Shown in pieces: positions 12,752 to 24,139 of a stretch of DNA of 64,000 nt. Where the stretch lies: NCBI GenBank assembly GCA_013176395.1, contig JABMLP010000010.1, positions 1,178,001 through 1,242,000 on the forward strand, read 5' to 3'. Position numbers and translations under genes: made by a program. Each line of letters starts with the position of its first letter. Positions within the stretch are counted from its first letter, which is position 1. The notes below the pieces were generated by a model. The model made no database searches and had not been told where the DNA came from. It was given only the letters and a program-made list of their open reading frames with translations. Source of the DNA: Venturia oleaginea. Its lineage: Eukaryota; Ascomycota; Dothideomycetes; Venturiales; Venturiaceae.

Positions 12752-14077
12752 ACGAGAGGGGTAGATAATCATGGCTACAAACTAGGCTAATCTCTGCTGC
12801 TTCTCTAGGCACAATGCCCAGCTCATTCCGAGTCTTAACTGGAAGGGCTTAGTAGGGGCAAGGATAGAGCCCCTCGTCGATCATTTAGATACAGTATTTT
12901 TTTCCCCTTGCTACGAGGAAATTCCACCCAGAGCCAGCATTGTTGTATGACATGGGTCGTGGTCTTTGCGCGTTTGAGTGTTACGGTGTCATGGTTGTTC
13001 CGAGCGCTTTTCTTCTCTCATCATATCAACACGGAAATCAAAAAGAAAGCCGAGGCATGGTTACTGGCGTTGGATAAAACAGGAAGATGGAGGACCTATT
13101 GACTGTAAAGAGTGTTGTCCTTTTTACCATTGTAGGCTAAGAATGAAGAATATTCACGAATTAGCGAATGTATGACCATACCCGAATCTTCAATTTGAAT
13201 TTGAATTTTTCATGAAGCCTCTGAAAGCAACCATGGCAAAATAGCTGCTGGAGAACTGTTCTCCTTTTGCGTTTAGAAGTAGACCTCGGAGGTTCTTAAG
13301 ACATCCCGCATCTAATTTTAGTCATCATTTGAGCCGCACCTGCACCTGCATGATGCATACGACATCCCTCAACGCTTGCCCAGCCTTTCCAAATCCACTG
13401 TGGATTTCTCCCTCAAACCCTTGGCTACCCATCTCTTGCGGACTTCAGCGTCCTTATACATCCGCTTTCATCTCTTCGGAGGACGGGACAGGCTTCACAC
13501 CCACCTCGAACCCCAGTCCATTTTTCCAGCGGCCACGATACCGAACCGAACAACTCGATCCTGCAATCTACAGCAGTGGAGTTATGCCGCATGCCGCGCT
13601 TTCGTCTTGTCGGATCATCCGGTGAAATTCGTCATGGACTCGGATGGCATGAAGAGGTGGAAATATACTGGGAAAGGAATAACCTTATGAATCATGGTTT
13701 GGGGCACTGCTGCAAGCTGCTGGAAGATAGAAACGTAGAAGATGTGCAACCCTTGGTCACGAGTTCATATGACTGGTTGATACACAGAGCGGCAGTCGTC
13801 CCTCGTGCATTTACTTGGACGAAATGGAATCTGATGTGAGGTCCTAACCATCTTCTGAGGAAGCGAAGTCCCGTTCATTGCCGTGTTGCATTCTTTACAT
13901 CACTACATACTCGAAGACAAGCGAAAGACGAGTACAAAAGCACACCTTCGGCATATTTTCGCCTTAGAACAAGATCCCACGTTAGAAAGGCTCAACCAAA
14001 TAGGTCATGGACTGATGCAAATATTCGACACCGCCTGTCCCAAAAACCAATCAATCAAGTCCACCGTTGCCTGAACT
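12752..14077. other. Intergenic region, 3' sides of RPB2 and the secreted-protein gene
   Basis: No gene supported. Plus-strand frames at 13329-13625 and 13376-13690 overlap each other in different frames and carry no motif. Confidence 0.4.
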
Positions 14078-14787
14078 TTAGGTTACCTTCGCAAGTTTAC
14101 CAGGTGCATCGCGCTTGAGTGCAATTGGGATACTCTTGCCTGCGCTGGTTGAGTTGGCTGAGTTGGCGAGCCATTGGATCTGCCAGACACCGTCCGTGCC
14201 AGTCGGTTCTGCGTAAAACGAGGATGACAACACTCCTGCGGAAGACTTCCAGAAAAGCAAATTACCGTACCAGGTGAACCCGGAGGTGGTTTGCGAGGTC
14301 GACGGGGCGGTGGTGAAGCTGATGTAGTCATCGCTGGACGCATCAAGGGCGAGCTCAGCGGCCACTTGCGTCGCCGACTTGTCGTTTTGCGCGATTGATA
14401 CAACGCTGGAGGTCATTGTGACTATAGCTATCAGTCCGGTGTTCAACCTTCGAAATTCGTCCTCACTGACAGGCCCCATTTGGGTTCTTGGTATCATTTC
14501 CAAACTGGGTGCCTGATTGCGATATAAGCTGAGCCTAGATATCGACGTTAGCAAGCAAGTCAATAATGTTCTTTTTACTATTTACCATTGACATTGAAAA
14601 CTGGGAGTCCGCCGATGCCAGCATCTGTGCCATAAGCTGAGAAAACATTAGCCATACATCAAGACTTTGCAAAGGTTGACTTGCCATAGAGGTTGAATGG
14701 TTGTTCTGCGCGCTTGGAATTACGCGAAGCTGAGATGGAGACTGCGCTCGAAAGAAGGCCGAAAGAGATGAGCACCTTGGAGAACAT
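14078..14787 (-). CDS. Small secreted protein, 3 exons (one-base frameshift)
   Basis: Extracellular protein of unknown function. I believe it belongs to a family of about 200-residue fungal secreted proteins with a NLYAYGTD...GGLPVF core and a C-terminal TWYGNLLFW / FYAEPTGTDGVW region. Exons: 14787-14685, 14636-14586, 14534-14078. Intron 1 begins with a GC donor (GCAAGT), a GC-AG intron. Exon 1 encodes a signal peptide (residues 1-19, FSKVLISFGLLSSAVS core) followed by a KR site. In exon 3 one base is missing near 14520: AYI is followed by an out-of-frame NQAPS where the family has AYIGx. Restoring a G would close the frame at 203 residues. This is a sequencing error or a real lesion. Confidence 0.65.
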
Positions 14788-15903
14788 CGTGAGGGTTGGT
14801 AAATACTGAAGCAGCCAAATGAAAGGCTTTATAACGTTTAAGAGAGGAATAGCCAAGGGGACTATTCCGGATGAAAGAGAGATGAGGAAACTACTGTCAA
14901 GTTGCAAGGTAACTTGCGAGCAGCATCTCTTTTACCCGATTGACCTCTGATCTCCCTACTGGCAGCAGACGTTCTCCCCTGCCCATGGATGAGGCTCTAG
15001 CTAATTCAACTTGGTCGCGTCTGATGACCACGCAAGTTTCACGACGATTCAACCTATTGTCGGAATGGGCCGCAGTCTGCCACCTACAGGACCATCCGGT
15101 GTCGAAGCAACGTCGCTGGGGGAAATTCGGAGTCCTACATCATGTATTCGCCGATAAAACCGGACCATACACTGAGTTTCGCATGAGGGTCCTGAAACTT
15201 TAAGGGTCAGGAAGGGAGAGCCTTGTAAGTGGAGTGCACACATAGTCAACATGTGGTCCGTGCTAATCGGAGATATGAGGGCAAGCAAAAAGTTACAGGG
15301 CTACGTGAAGGTTTCAATTGTTTCATCGGCTCTACGGTCTGTAATCGATCTGTCTACCCGCTGCCAGATCATTTTAGCGCAAGATAGTGACGACAAGTCC
15401 TACGGGTGATTGCCGCCGTCATGCAGGACCAATTTTGTGAACGCTTTGTGGGGGCTGAAGTTGATGATAGTCGCCTTCAAACGTTGCGAATCAATGCCTC
15501 GCCAGGCTCACCGTCATAGGACAAATGCAGAGCTATACAGGAGCAGTCAGACCGGCAAGAAGAACGTAGCTTCCCCTGTGATCATGTTGAGAGTTCAAAG
15601 CGTTGACTGTGGTCTTTGCTTCGCTATGGGCGTAGTTCTGTGAGTTTGAGTCCTATGGCAAGGCTTGACGATAGATGATCATTTGGATCGAAATTTCTTC
15701 TAATAACGGCTTCACGGACGTCTAGTCCAATTCCAACCGTTCGTTCTCAGTCTTCTTCCTTCTTTCAGGCTTTTCCTCTGGCCATCGTTCTCTGGTTCTT
15801 GTTATTCCTGCTCCGGTAGCAATCCTCACTTTTTTGTTGCCAATTGGCGTTTGGCATTGATAGTTTGAGACTCCCTCATATCACGATCGTTTTTCTTTTC
15901 ATC
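14788..15903. other. Divergent intergenic region (secreted protein / laccase)
   Basis: Shared upstream region of two secretory genes. Pyrimidine-rich DNA lies at about 15740-15830, before the laccase start. No gene supported. Confidence 0.4.
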
Positions 15904-18192
15904 ATGAAGGCAACCCAAATTCTGCCATGCTTGGCCACCATTGCAGCTGCTTTCCCCAGTTCCAACCTTCAACCAAGAGCAGCATGTTCTGGAAACACAG
16001 CAGCTGATCGCAGCGTCTGGTGCGATTATTCGACCAGTACCGATTACTACAATGTCGCTCCAGACACTGGCGTGACTCGTGAGTATTGGTTCGAACTCAC
16101 CGACGTTACAATTGCCCCAGATGGAGTCTCCCGAGTCGGAATGGCAGTCAATGGTACAGTTCCCGGCCCTACCATCATAGCTGATTGGGGCGATACTGTG
16201 ACTGTACATGTTAAGAACAGTCTTGCCACCAGCATGAATGGGTCGTCTATTCATTTTCACGGAATTCGACAGAACTACACCAATCAAGCTGATGGCGTGA
16301 CCTCCATCACTCAATGCCCAACGCCACCGGGTAGCTCAGAGACTTACACGTGGAGGGCTACGCAATACGGTTCAAGTTGGTACCACAGCCATTTCGCTCT
16401 CCAAGCTTGGCAAGGTATTCTCGGTGGTATCATCATCAACGGCCCTGCCACAGCCAACTACGATTACGACCTTGGTAACCTTATCTTGCTCGATTGGTCC
16501 CATCAAACTGCCGACGAGCTTTACGACGAAGCCCAGCTGTATGGTCCTGTCACCATGGACACGGGATTGATCAATGGAACGAATGTATATGAAACCGATG
16601 GATCGACTACTCAGACTGGTTACAGGTGGAATACGACCTTTGCCTCTGGCTCGTCTTACCTTCTTCGCCTTGTTAATGGGGCTATTGACACTCATTTCAA
16701 ATTCTCCATTGACAATCACACCATGACTGTTATTGCCATGGACTTCGTCCCAATTGTGCCATACAACACCACGATGGTTGCTATTGGAATGGGTAAGCAT
16801 TCTTCTTTTCCCATCAGTGGTGCCAGGAGGGTCTTTCAGTTCTTGACCTTCCTCTTAACAGCTCAAAATTGTTCATCACATTCAACCCAGGATCAATATC
16901 GATAATCTTCTGGCAAACATACAATATGAAATCGCCATGAGAATAATCGACATCGATCTTAGATTGAAGAACTCTGTTCAGAGATGTAACCCAGGATCCG
17001 GCCGCTTGTTCTCCCATCCACTAGCCCAAGCAATCGATTCTCTGAAGTTTTTGGCTAACTCAATCCTAGGCCAACGATACGATGTCATCGTCACTGCAGA
17101 CCAAGGAAGTGTTGCTAGCGACTTCTGGCTGCGAGCCATTCCTCAGGTCGCTTGCTCCGAAAGCGCCAATGTGGACGGTATCAAGGGTATCATCCACTAC
17201 GGAAACTCCACCGGCACACCAAAGACAGCCGGCCACTCCTACACCGACGAGTGCCTGGATGAGCTATCCACTGATCTCGTTCCCTTCCTCTCCAAAACAG
17301 TTGGCGCCGTCACGATCACCGATGATGAGGCCGTCAGCGTCACAACCAATGCTGACAATTTCTTTCGATGGACTATGAATGCTACGTCTCTTCTTATCAA
17401 TTGGGAAAATCCTACCCTTCTTCAGCAGTATAATGATGTTTCTGCCTCGGCTTTTAGTAACACTTCGCACCTTATTGATTTGCCTAATGCTGGCGAGTGG
17501 GTTTATGTTGTTATTACCGAGCCTTTTATACCTATTTCTCATCCGATTCATTTGCATGGGCATGATTGTAAGTTTAGGAACCCTCTTTCCTTGCGTTTGT
17601 TTGCTTGTGAAATCTGTCGCAGGAAGAATGAGTCAAGCGATTTGTTGTTGTGGGGTAGACTTCTTGAGCTCGAGATTGATATCGATGGATTTCTGGCGAT
17701 CCCTCTTGTGAATAATGCCAGAGATCCATCAATATCCATCTCAAATAGAGAAGCTCGAAAACTGTGCTCCACTAGTCCCTTTCTCCGCAACCCACTCAAC
17801 CTCGCTCCAAAACTCCTACTACAATCAACCCCCCAAAGACCCGCTCCTAACCAATCAACCACCCAGTCTTCATCCTCGCCTCCGGCACAGGCCTCTACAC
17901 CCCCGCCGTCCCCCTAAACCTCGCCAACCCACCCCGCCGTGACGTCGCCCTCCTCCCGGCCTCAGGCTACCTCGTACTCGCCTTCGAAACCGATAACCCA
18001 GGCGCCTGGCTCATGCACTGCCACATCGGTTGGCACACACTCGAGGGCTTCGCGCTCCAGTTCCTGGAACAATCTGCGCTTATTGATTCGATGGGGTTGA
18101 TTGATTATGGTTCGTTGGATTCTACTTGCGCGGCCTGGGAGGCGTATACGGCTGCGAATGCGATTATGCAGGTGGATGACTCGGGGATTTAG
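15904..18192 (+). CDS. Laccase-type multicopper oxidase, 3 exons
   Basis: Secreted four-copper oxidase that oxidises phenolics and reduces O2 to water. Exons 15904-16792, 17070-17567 and 17867-18192 close in frame at 570 residues. All four copper signatures are present: HFHG and WYHSH in domain 1, HPIHLHGHD and HCHIGWH in domain 3. The residue ten after the T1 cysteine is Phe (GFALQ), where many ascomycete laccases have Leu. The start MKATQILP gives a signal peptide (about 1-18); an upstream in-frame ATG at 15844 would bury it. There are many N-glycosylation sequons. The C-terminus is DSGI, matching the ascomycete laccase plug DSG(L/I/V). Both introns are unusually long (277 and 299 nt), both phase 1, and each contains a related hairpin. 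The gene looks functional. Confidence 0.95.
16882..16970 (+). repeat. Imperfect hairpin inside laccase intron 1
   Basis: The left arm 16882-16915 (ends cgataatcttctggc) and right arm 16935-16970 (starts gccatgagaataatcg) are imperfect inverted repeats, about 70-75% complementary by eye. They flank a 19-nt loop. Arm and loop lengths match the hairpin in intron 2 of the same gene. An 11-bp direct repeat (aacccaggatc) recurs at 16885-16895 and 16989-16999. Confidence 0.6.
17672..17742 (+). repeat. Hairpin inside laccase intron 2
   Basis: Arms 17672-17697 and 17717-17742 are complementary at 23 of 26 positions around a 19-nt loop. The left arm shares the string atatcgat followed a few bases later by ttctggc with the left arm of the intron-1 hairpin, so the two are probably copies of one element. 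Confidence 0.7.
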
Positions 18193-18199
18193 TTTCGAG

Positions 18200-18590
18200 G
18201 AGTAACTCTAAAATCTCTAATATAGGAGATTCTATAAAGTTAACCTTATATATCGACCGTAATTACTCTACGTATAAATCCTAAATATATACTAAATAAT
18301 TCTCCTCTTGATTCTCTATCGATCAGACTAGAAATAAGTGTTCTAGTAACCCTAACTAAAACTAAGACTTGCTTATTCTTCTTCTTAGGAAGAAAGTTAG
18401 CTTTCTTATTCCTACTATCTATGGTGTATAAGAAGTCCTCGGCGGAGAGAAATCGTAAGATAGTCTGCCCGTGTAAGATTATATCTACGTAGAGGATATT
18501 AAGGCTATTCGTAGAATTTAAGACTTAATATCTAAATAAGTTTTAAGGTATCTTAGGCTAGGCTTCGCGTAGATCTACTACAAGGCTTCT
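18200..18590. repeat. TA-rich relic with RIP-like composition
   Basis: Between the laccase stop and the next gene the sequence is dominated by TA steps (aatata, ctaaata, gtataaat) and almost lacks CA and TG dinucleotides. That is the expected result of repeat-induced point mutation on both strands. The flanking coding DNA does not share this composition. No coding remnant can be identified. It is inferred to be a dead repeat. Confidence 0.55.
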
Positions 18591-18748
18591 CGAAAGTGAT
18601 GATCGCGATGTTCGCGCTCGGGCGCACCTTTTCAAAACATGAACATTCATGGTCGGAAGCACGACAATGTCCATTTACATTGAACTTCGCCCATTATGGC
18701 AGCATATCTCCTCCTCTTACGGCTACGCCTCCTCTCGTAGATCACGAG

Positions 18749-19987
18749 ATGGCCCCTCGCAGGACAAGGTACATCCTTCTGGCCCTTGCTGTAGCACTTG
18801 GAATACTGCTACTGCTTCTCCATGAGGACGTACGAGAACGATGGGAAGCGCTTCCTCCTTTGCCGATCCAGGACTTCAAGCAATTCAAGGATCTGATACT
18901 GCAAAACAAGGAACAGTCCTCGAAAGTCGTCGAAAACGCAGGCATTACTGCACCTTACTCGACCAGCTTCAAGTCTGGAATACCCAAAGCGACTGGCAAT
19001 TACACGCGGATGATCGTCGTCCCCAAGTTGAAAAAGGAGGATACATCATGGTTGGATGAAGAATTTCCTGACACCAGGAAGGCAATATACGTGGTGGACG
19101 ACCGGAATGCTACTTTGCACCCACCGAAGAACAGAGGCAATGAAGCTATGGTCTACCTAAGCTACATCATCGACCATTACGACACTCTAGCAGAGACGAA
19201 CATCTTCATTCACGCACATCGTTGGGCATGGCATAATAACGACCTTTTCAATTCGGACACGGCGATGACAATACGACATCTCTCAGATTCCAGAGTGGCA
19301 CGCGAAGGCTACATGAATCTGCGTTGCATGTTCTACCCCGGGTGTCCTGCTTGGATGCGCCTGAATGCGAAACAGGAGGTTGAAGAGAAGAAGGAGGAAA
19401 TGCTTGTGGTGAAGTCTTGGAAGGAACTGTTTCCTAATGATCCAATGCCGGATATCCTTGGGCAGCCATGCTGTTCCCAGTTCGCAGTGTCAGGTGAGCG
19501 CATCAGGGCGCTACCGTTGGATGAATATACACGAATACGTAATTGGTTCCTCAGGACGAGGTTGTCTAACAGTATGTCGGGACGCGTCTTTGAATATCTG
19601 TGGCATTATCTTTGGACTGGGAGAAACGTCTTGTGCCCTGCGATGCACGAGTGCTATTGCGATGGATTTGGCGCGTGCTTCAAGAACGAGGACGAGTTTC
19701 AGCAATGGTTCAAGGTTCGGTTTGAGGTCAAGAGAGACGAGGAAGAAATGAACAGAATGATACTGGCAGAGGAAAAACACGTGGAACTCATGAAGCAAGG
19801 TAATTCAAAAGCAGCTGCCTTGGTTGAAAGACCGCCCGAGGGTAAGGTCAAGGAAATGAAGTTGTCCATCGATGAGAGGTGGTTCATGCTCGACGAGGGA
19901 AGAGACACTGCACTCAAGAATGGTTTGGACTTTGAATGGAGGGCGCGTGTTCGCAATAGCGCAGAGAAGGCAGGAGATGTTTTTTGA
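18749..19987 (+). CDS. DUF3431-family membrane-anchored protein
   Basis: Single-exon gene of 412 residues. The start at 18749 (MAPRRTRYILLALAV) places a signal-anchor helix at residues about 7-22, typical of a type II membrane protein. The open frame extends upstream to 18596, but that part is not helix-led. The remainder has the features of the fungal DUF3431 family: YVVDDRNA near residue 105, a fully conserved-looking block EAMVYLSYIIDHYD, then IFIHAHRWAWHNND, CCSQFAVS and the C-terminal EYLWHYLW. Function is unknown; the family is sometimes compared with glycosyltransferases, which I cannot confirm here. The C-terminal 90 residues are Glu/Lys-rich. The gene is intact and has no intron. Confidence 0.85.
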   Translation: MAPRRTRYILLALAVALGILLLLLHEDVRERWEALPPLPIQDFKQFKDLILQNKEQSSKVVENAGITAPYSTSFKSGIPKATGNYTRMIVVPKLKKEDTSWLDEEFPDTRKAIYVVDDRNATLHPPKNRGNEAMVYLSYIIDHYDTLAETNIFIHAHRWAWHNNDLFNSDTAMTIRHLSDSRVAREGYMNLRCMFYPGCPAWMRLNAKQEVEEKKEEMLVVKSWKELFPNDPMPDILGQPCCSQFAVSGERIRALPLDEYTRIRNWFLRTRLSNSMSGRVFEYLWHYLWTGRNVLCPAMHECYCDGFGACFKNEDEFQQWFKVRFEVKRDEEEMNRMILAEEKHVELMKQGNSKAAALVERPPEGKVKEMKLSIDERWFMLDEGRDTALKNGLDFEWRARVRNSAEKAGDVF

Positions 19988-22547
19988 TCAAGTTCGAATG
20001 CCGCAATCTCGACCTCACTGTAAATCACTGTCGCATCTCGATCCGCGTCCTTCAAGGACGGATTAAAATTGAAACAACACATCTAGCTCAAGATTGATAC
20101 CGCTAGATTTTTGGCAACTTCGTTCTTCAAATCGCCAGGGGTTGGTCGATATCTATCCTTGATCGACTTGGCCACTCGCCCTGTCTTGGTCCGAACGGCT
20201 GCCCACGATCCGGCCTGAGTTCGACTTCGACATGTTGTTGTTTGTGTATCAACGTGGACATTCCAACATTAGCTACATGTAGCAGCAGGTTGTTTTTTTT
20301 TTGGGCCAAATGCAACGTTCAGTCAATACAGCGAGATGAACTTTCGTCCGGGAGAGGGAAGCAGCCGTAATCTCCGCCCGTGTCGCATACCTGTAGGTAG
20401 CTTTAGCCCGAAAGTTAAATTTTTTGAGGAGGAGAGACCCTGCTGAGTAAGTATGAAAAGTGTTGCTTCCGACGTGGTTGCATTTGACCCAGATTTGACC
20501 TAGCAAGAACCGAGATTCTGCTTGACGGTATAGTTTAGATAGTACTAATAAGCAGCATATCTGATTACTGACATGCTATGACTAGAGACTATTCAATAGC
20601 ACAATTCAGACACTCCTTACTTCGACCTTCCAAAAACACACCCACACCCAAACCCACATGTCCCCCACCCCCCTACCTTAAACAAACCCAACACAACACC
20701 ATCCTCCCCCTCCCCCTCTAAGTCCCCGTCCCATCCACCCCCTCATCCCATCACTCCTCTCACACCTCCCACAAACCCCCTTCTCACACCTACACAGTAT
20801 TTTTCCCAGACTCTTATAGACTTTGTAGCTTTCCGAGTATTGGATGGAGGAGTTGTTACACTGGCTACATTCGCAGCAGCCCCAATGCCGTTCCAAGACG
20901 TGGCCGGCGGCATTAGCAAGCCTGCGTACTCTGCGGTGGTTGTGGTGGTGGGTAGGTAGCGGGGCGGGGAGGATTTGGTCGTCTATTTCTCGCTGGTTCT
21001 TTATTTGGATTGTTGGTGTTTGAGAAGCTGATTCTTGCTGTTTGAGTGTTCGAGTGTTTATTCTTCTGCAGGTGCTTGAGAGGCGGGTTTTGGACGGCTG
21101 GTAGTTGGTTCGCTGGTTTTGGGTCTGCTGTTTCTTGGTTTGTTACTTTTTGTGCGAATGATTGTTTTTCTGGCATTCCTGGGTCTGTTGGTTCTGAAAT
21201 CACGTCTTCAAAGACTGCTGGAGTTATGACTCAAGCTCCTGGGCCTGCTATCTTTGTCGCTGCTGGCTCCGGAACTTTTGTTTCTAGAACTTCTGTATAT
21301 TGGTCCGTTGTCTGTTGATATGCTGTTTCTGATCCAGTTAATCCTTATTATATTCCATATTCATCTGTTATGCCTTGCTTTTCCGTGTCATCTCGGCCTG
21401 TTGCGTCTTGAACCTCAGTCACCTGGACTATCGTGACCTGGCGCGTTATACCTTGATCTGCCAATGGCTACAATCGGTTCTTACAGATAGAATTTTGGTC
21501 TAGTACTGTCAAAATAGACATTGATAAAGAAGAAAAGACGTGCTAAATATGCCTCATCACGAAGCATTTTGCTTAATTCGAGTTTGCAGAAGTAAACAAC
21601 AATATCGATCTCAAGGTGCATCGTCAAAGACTTTCCATATGAGCCATAAAAGTGACAAAATGTGAAAGAGAGAAAACTTCATTGCCGCGGAAGGTTTGGT
21701 CAATTCCAGTTTGTTGGAGGAACCACGCCTGTGTGTTTTCAAGCTGCGTGGTCAGACAATTAGTCTGGTGAGCAAAGGGAAGGTGCATAACATATCTCTC
21801 ACCCCAAACTATAGCCAATCGATATTGGGATGTGCATATTTCTACTTTCTTGGAACAAAGAATATTGCCGGGACTTCTTCACTCCTGGTCTAGCGTTGTG
21901 GGTGATGATTTTTCAAAATCCCAGCAGCAGCGAGCGAAACGGGAAATCGAGTGTGATGGGATGAGAGTGAAGCAAGTTGATATGATGGCCGTGTTGATGA
22001 GTAACATTACGGTTTGGACCTAGAAGCAAGCCTTCCACCACTGGAATCCACGGCTCAAGATCAGAACTCCAGTCTCGGTGGTTCCTATCGTTCTCACTTG
22101 TCAGATGATCAGACATAGAGAGACATTTGGAGGAGGACTTGCCATGATATGGGAGGGAAAGGAGCTATTGAACTCGCAAAATTAGTCCACCACTTCACCC
22201 AGGCAACAAACGGGAAGAGACGATATTTAACTTCGTATTATTAGCTGCTGTACGTATCAACCCTAGACTCACATCCTAATCGATTAGCGAACTTGCTACT
22301 ACCAGATTGGGCGAATACTAATATACTAGTAACTAACCCTTGGAAGCCTACCAAATGCACAAACCAGGCCTCTCAATAGTCCGCGGCGCAGACGAGTTAG
22401 GCCAAGGCGACCTGAGGCCGTCGGGAGGTTAAATTTCCTATAGAATTATCTCATTAAGGAAGTAGGAAGTTGTTATAGATCACCTCAAGGCTGAAGAGCA
22501 GGAAGGCAGGACTCGCAAAGAATGGTTGGATGATAAGAAGTTATTGG
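19988..22547. other. Gene-empty region with C-rich tract and a possible gene relic
   Basis: No gene supported. About 20640-20790 is a C-rich, G-poor tract on the plus strand. Around 21046-21440 a plus-strand frame rich in Gly, Ser, Thr and Val (AGVMTQAPGPAIFV...) is interrupted by stops and reads like the remains of a low-complexity protein. I could not identify it. The right-hand part (22240-22440) is again TA-rich. Confidence 0.35.
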
Positions 22548-22793
22548 TGTGACGGAGTCAGTCCTAAAGGAGAATAGTACGTGCAGGAGTCACGTGATAT
22601 TTCCACAGTTCCCACAGATCTTGGCAAGGCTTACAGGTGTGGGAAGTGTGGGAAAAGGCCAAGAGGTGTGGGAATACATCTTGGCACCCAGAACCAGGGG
22701 GGTATATAGGGAGGACGTTGGACGGACTTTCCTTTCTCTTCGTGGTTATCTCATGTTATGTTTCTCACATAGGAGCTTCTTCAACCTACTACA
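22548..22793 (+). repeat. LTR-like segment (possible solo or orphan LTR)
   Basis: The segment starts TGTGACGG and ends CTACTACA, giving the TGT...ACA termini of retrotransposon LTRs. It contains a TATATA at 22703-22708, followed by a short leader, and three gtgtggga motifs at about 22634-22672. I see no matching second copy in the window, no reverse transcriptase, and no clear target duplication, so the call rests on termini and promoter layout only. Confidence 0.35.
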
Positions 22794-24139
22794 GTAACGA
22801 CCTTTTACTTAGATACAATCAAGCACAAGTCATATGCACACGAAGCAAGCCCCCCCCAACCTTCATACTAACCGACAAGCGTTCAGGATTGATCTGAGGA
22901 TCAAATCGGTTAGACGACAATTGAATTGGGAGATACATCGGACGGCTAGGATCTAGTGAGCCTCCAAAGAACCTGAGCAAGGGAAGGTACTTAAGGTAAG
23001 TAGTTCCAGACTGATATTGCCCTTACCCCAAACCCGCGGACCAGAACAAGAGAACACAGGTGTCAAGAAGGTCTTGACATAATCAACTGTGTTGAGAAAC
23101 GAGTTCCCCGTAACAGAAGTAAAAAAATTGCCCCGCCTATATCAACTAGCTTCTAATATAGATTTTTATCATTTAATCCCGGTGTTTTCTTCCATTCGCC
23201 CTATATGACCCCTGCTACTGCCTTCTCGCCTGTCTATGGGGCGAGGTAGCCGAGGACGGGAGAACTCGCCGCGGTAGAATGCCAAGTCTGTAGGCTGCTT
23301 CGCGTCCGCCTCGCCTGCCTCAGGAGGGTATCTTTGGGCGGTCGCCTGTGACTCGATAATCTCCACATGCGCGTCCTTCTAGTTCGCAACGGAACCGGTA
23401 TGTTATAAACGAACGCGGGGCCCATCCAATTCTGTTTCCGAATCTTTTACTCACGGTACAGGAGCCTGAAGCGGCGGGGTAACGTTGTACCTCTCCAGAA
23501 CACCCGGCCCTCGCGGCAACTTTCTCAGCGACAACCATCTCAACGTCACCTGTGACATTGCCAAACTCGAGCCTCACAAAACCTACTCCATCCATAGGGA
23601 AATCGGGAATACCTGAACCCATACACGTCACATATACTCATGGACCAATAAAAGCAGGACAATATAAATATGATAAAAGAACATGAAAAGGACTAAAGAT
23701 TACCTTACACCTCTTGCATGCATGCATTTTTAACGCTGTAAATACTTCCCCCACAAGCTCAAGCCCCACAAATCCTCTTGCGTGTTCAACAATGAAGACA
23801 CCCCCCAATCTCAAGCCCCAACCACAAATCCCAAGGAGTCCCACTCTTCCGAATATTCGTACATGTACATTGAATTTTGAAAACGACGTGGCGCGGCGCA
23901 GGAAAAGATTAATAGATACGTATCTTGGTGATGGTGTCCGGTGGTCCATCAGTAGTTCTCCACACCATTGCTTTCAGAGACAACAAGCGTTTCCTCCCGC
24001 CCTAGAAATGGTTCGACTAGAAATACCTCGGCCCCCCTACCTCCCAGCAAGAGCATAAACATCGCCCCCCAAGACTCCAAAAAGCTTTCTTCGCCCACAT
24101 ACTCCTGCCCATGGACCCCCAGTACCGCACCCAAAGGCG
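22794..24139. other. Intergenic region, no gene supported
   Basis: Minus-strand frames at 23320-23631 and 23638-23949 have a moderately protein-like composition but no motif, and neither joins to a larger gene. The right-hand part is the 3' flank of the Ras-like gene. Confidence 0.35.

Noticed and set aside
15826..16314. 162-codon minus-strand frame across the laccase 5' end
   Set aside because: Antisense shadow of laccase exon 1.
20913..21203. Minus-strand Pro/Asn-rich 96-codon frame
   Set aside because: Low-complexity product of the T/G-rich plus strand; no splice partners or domain.
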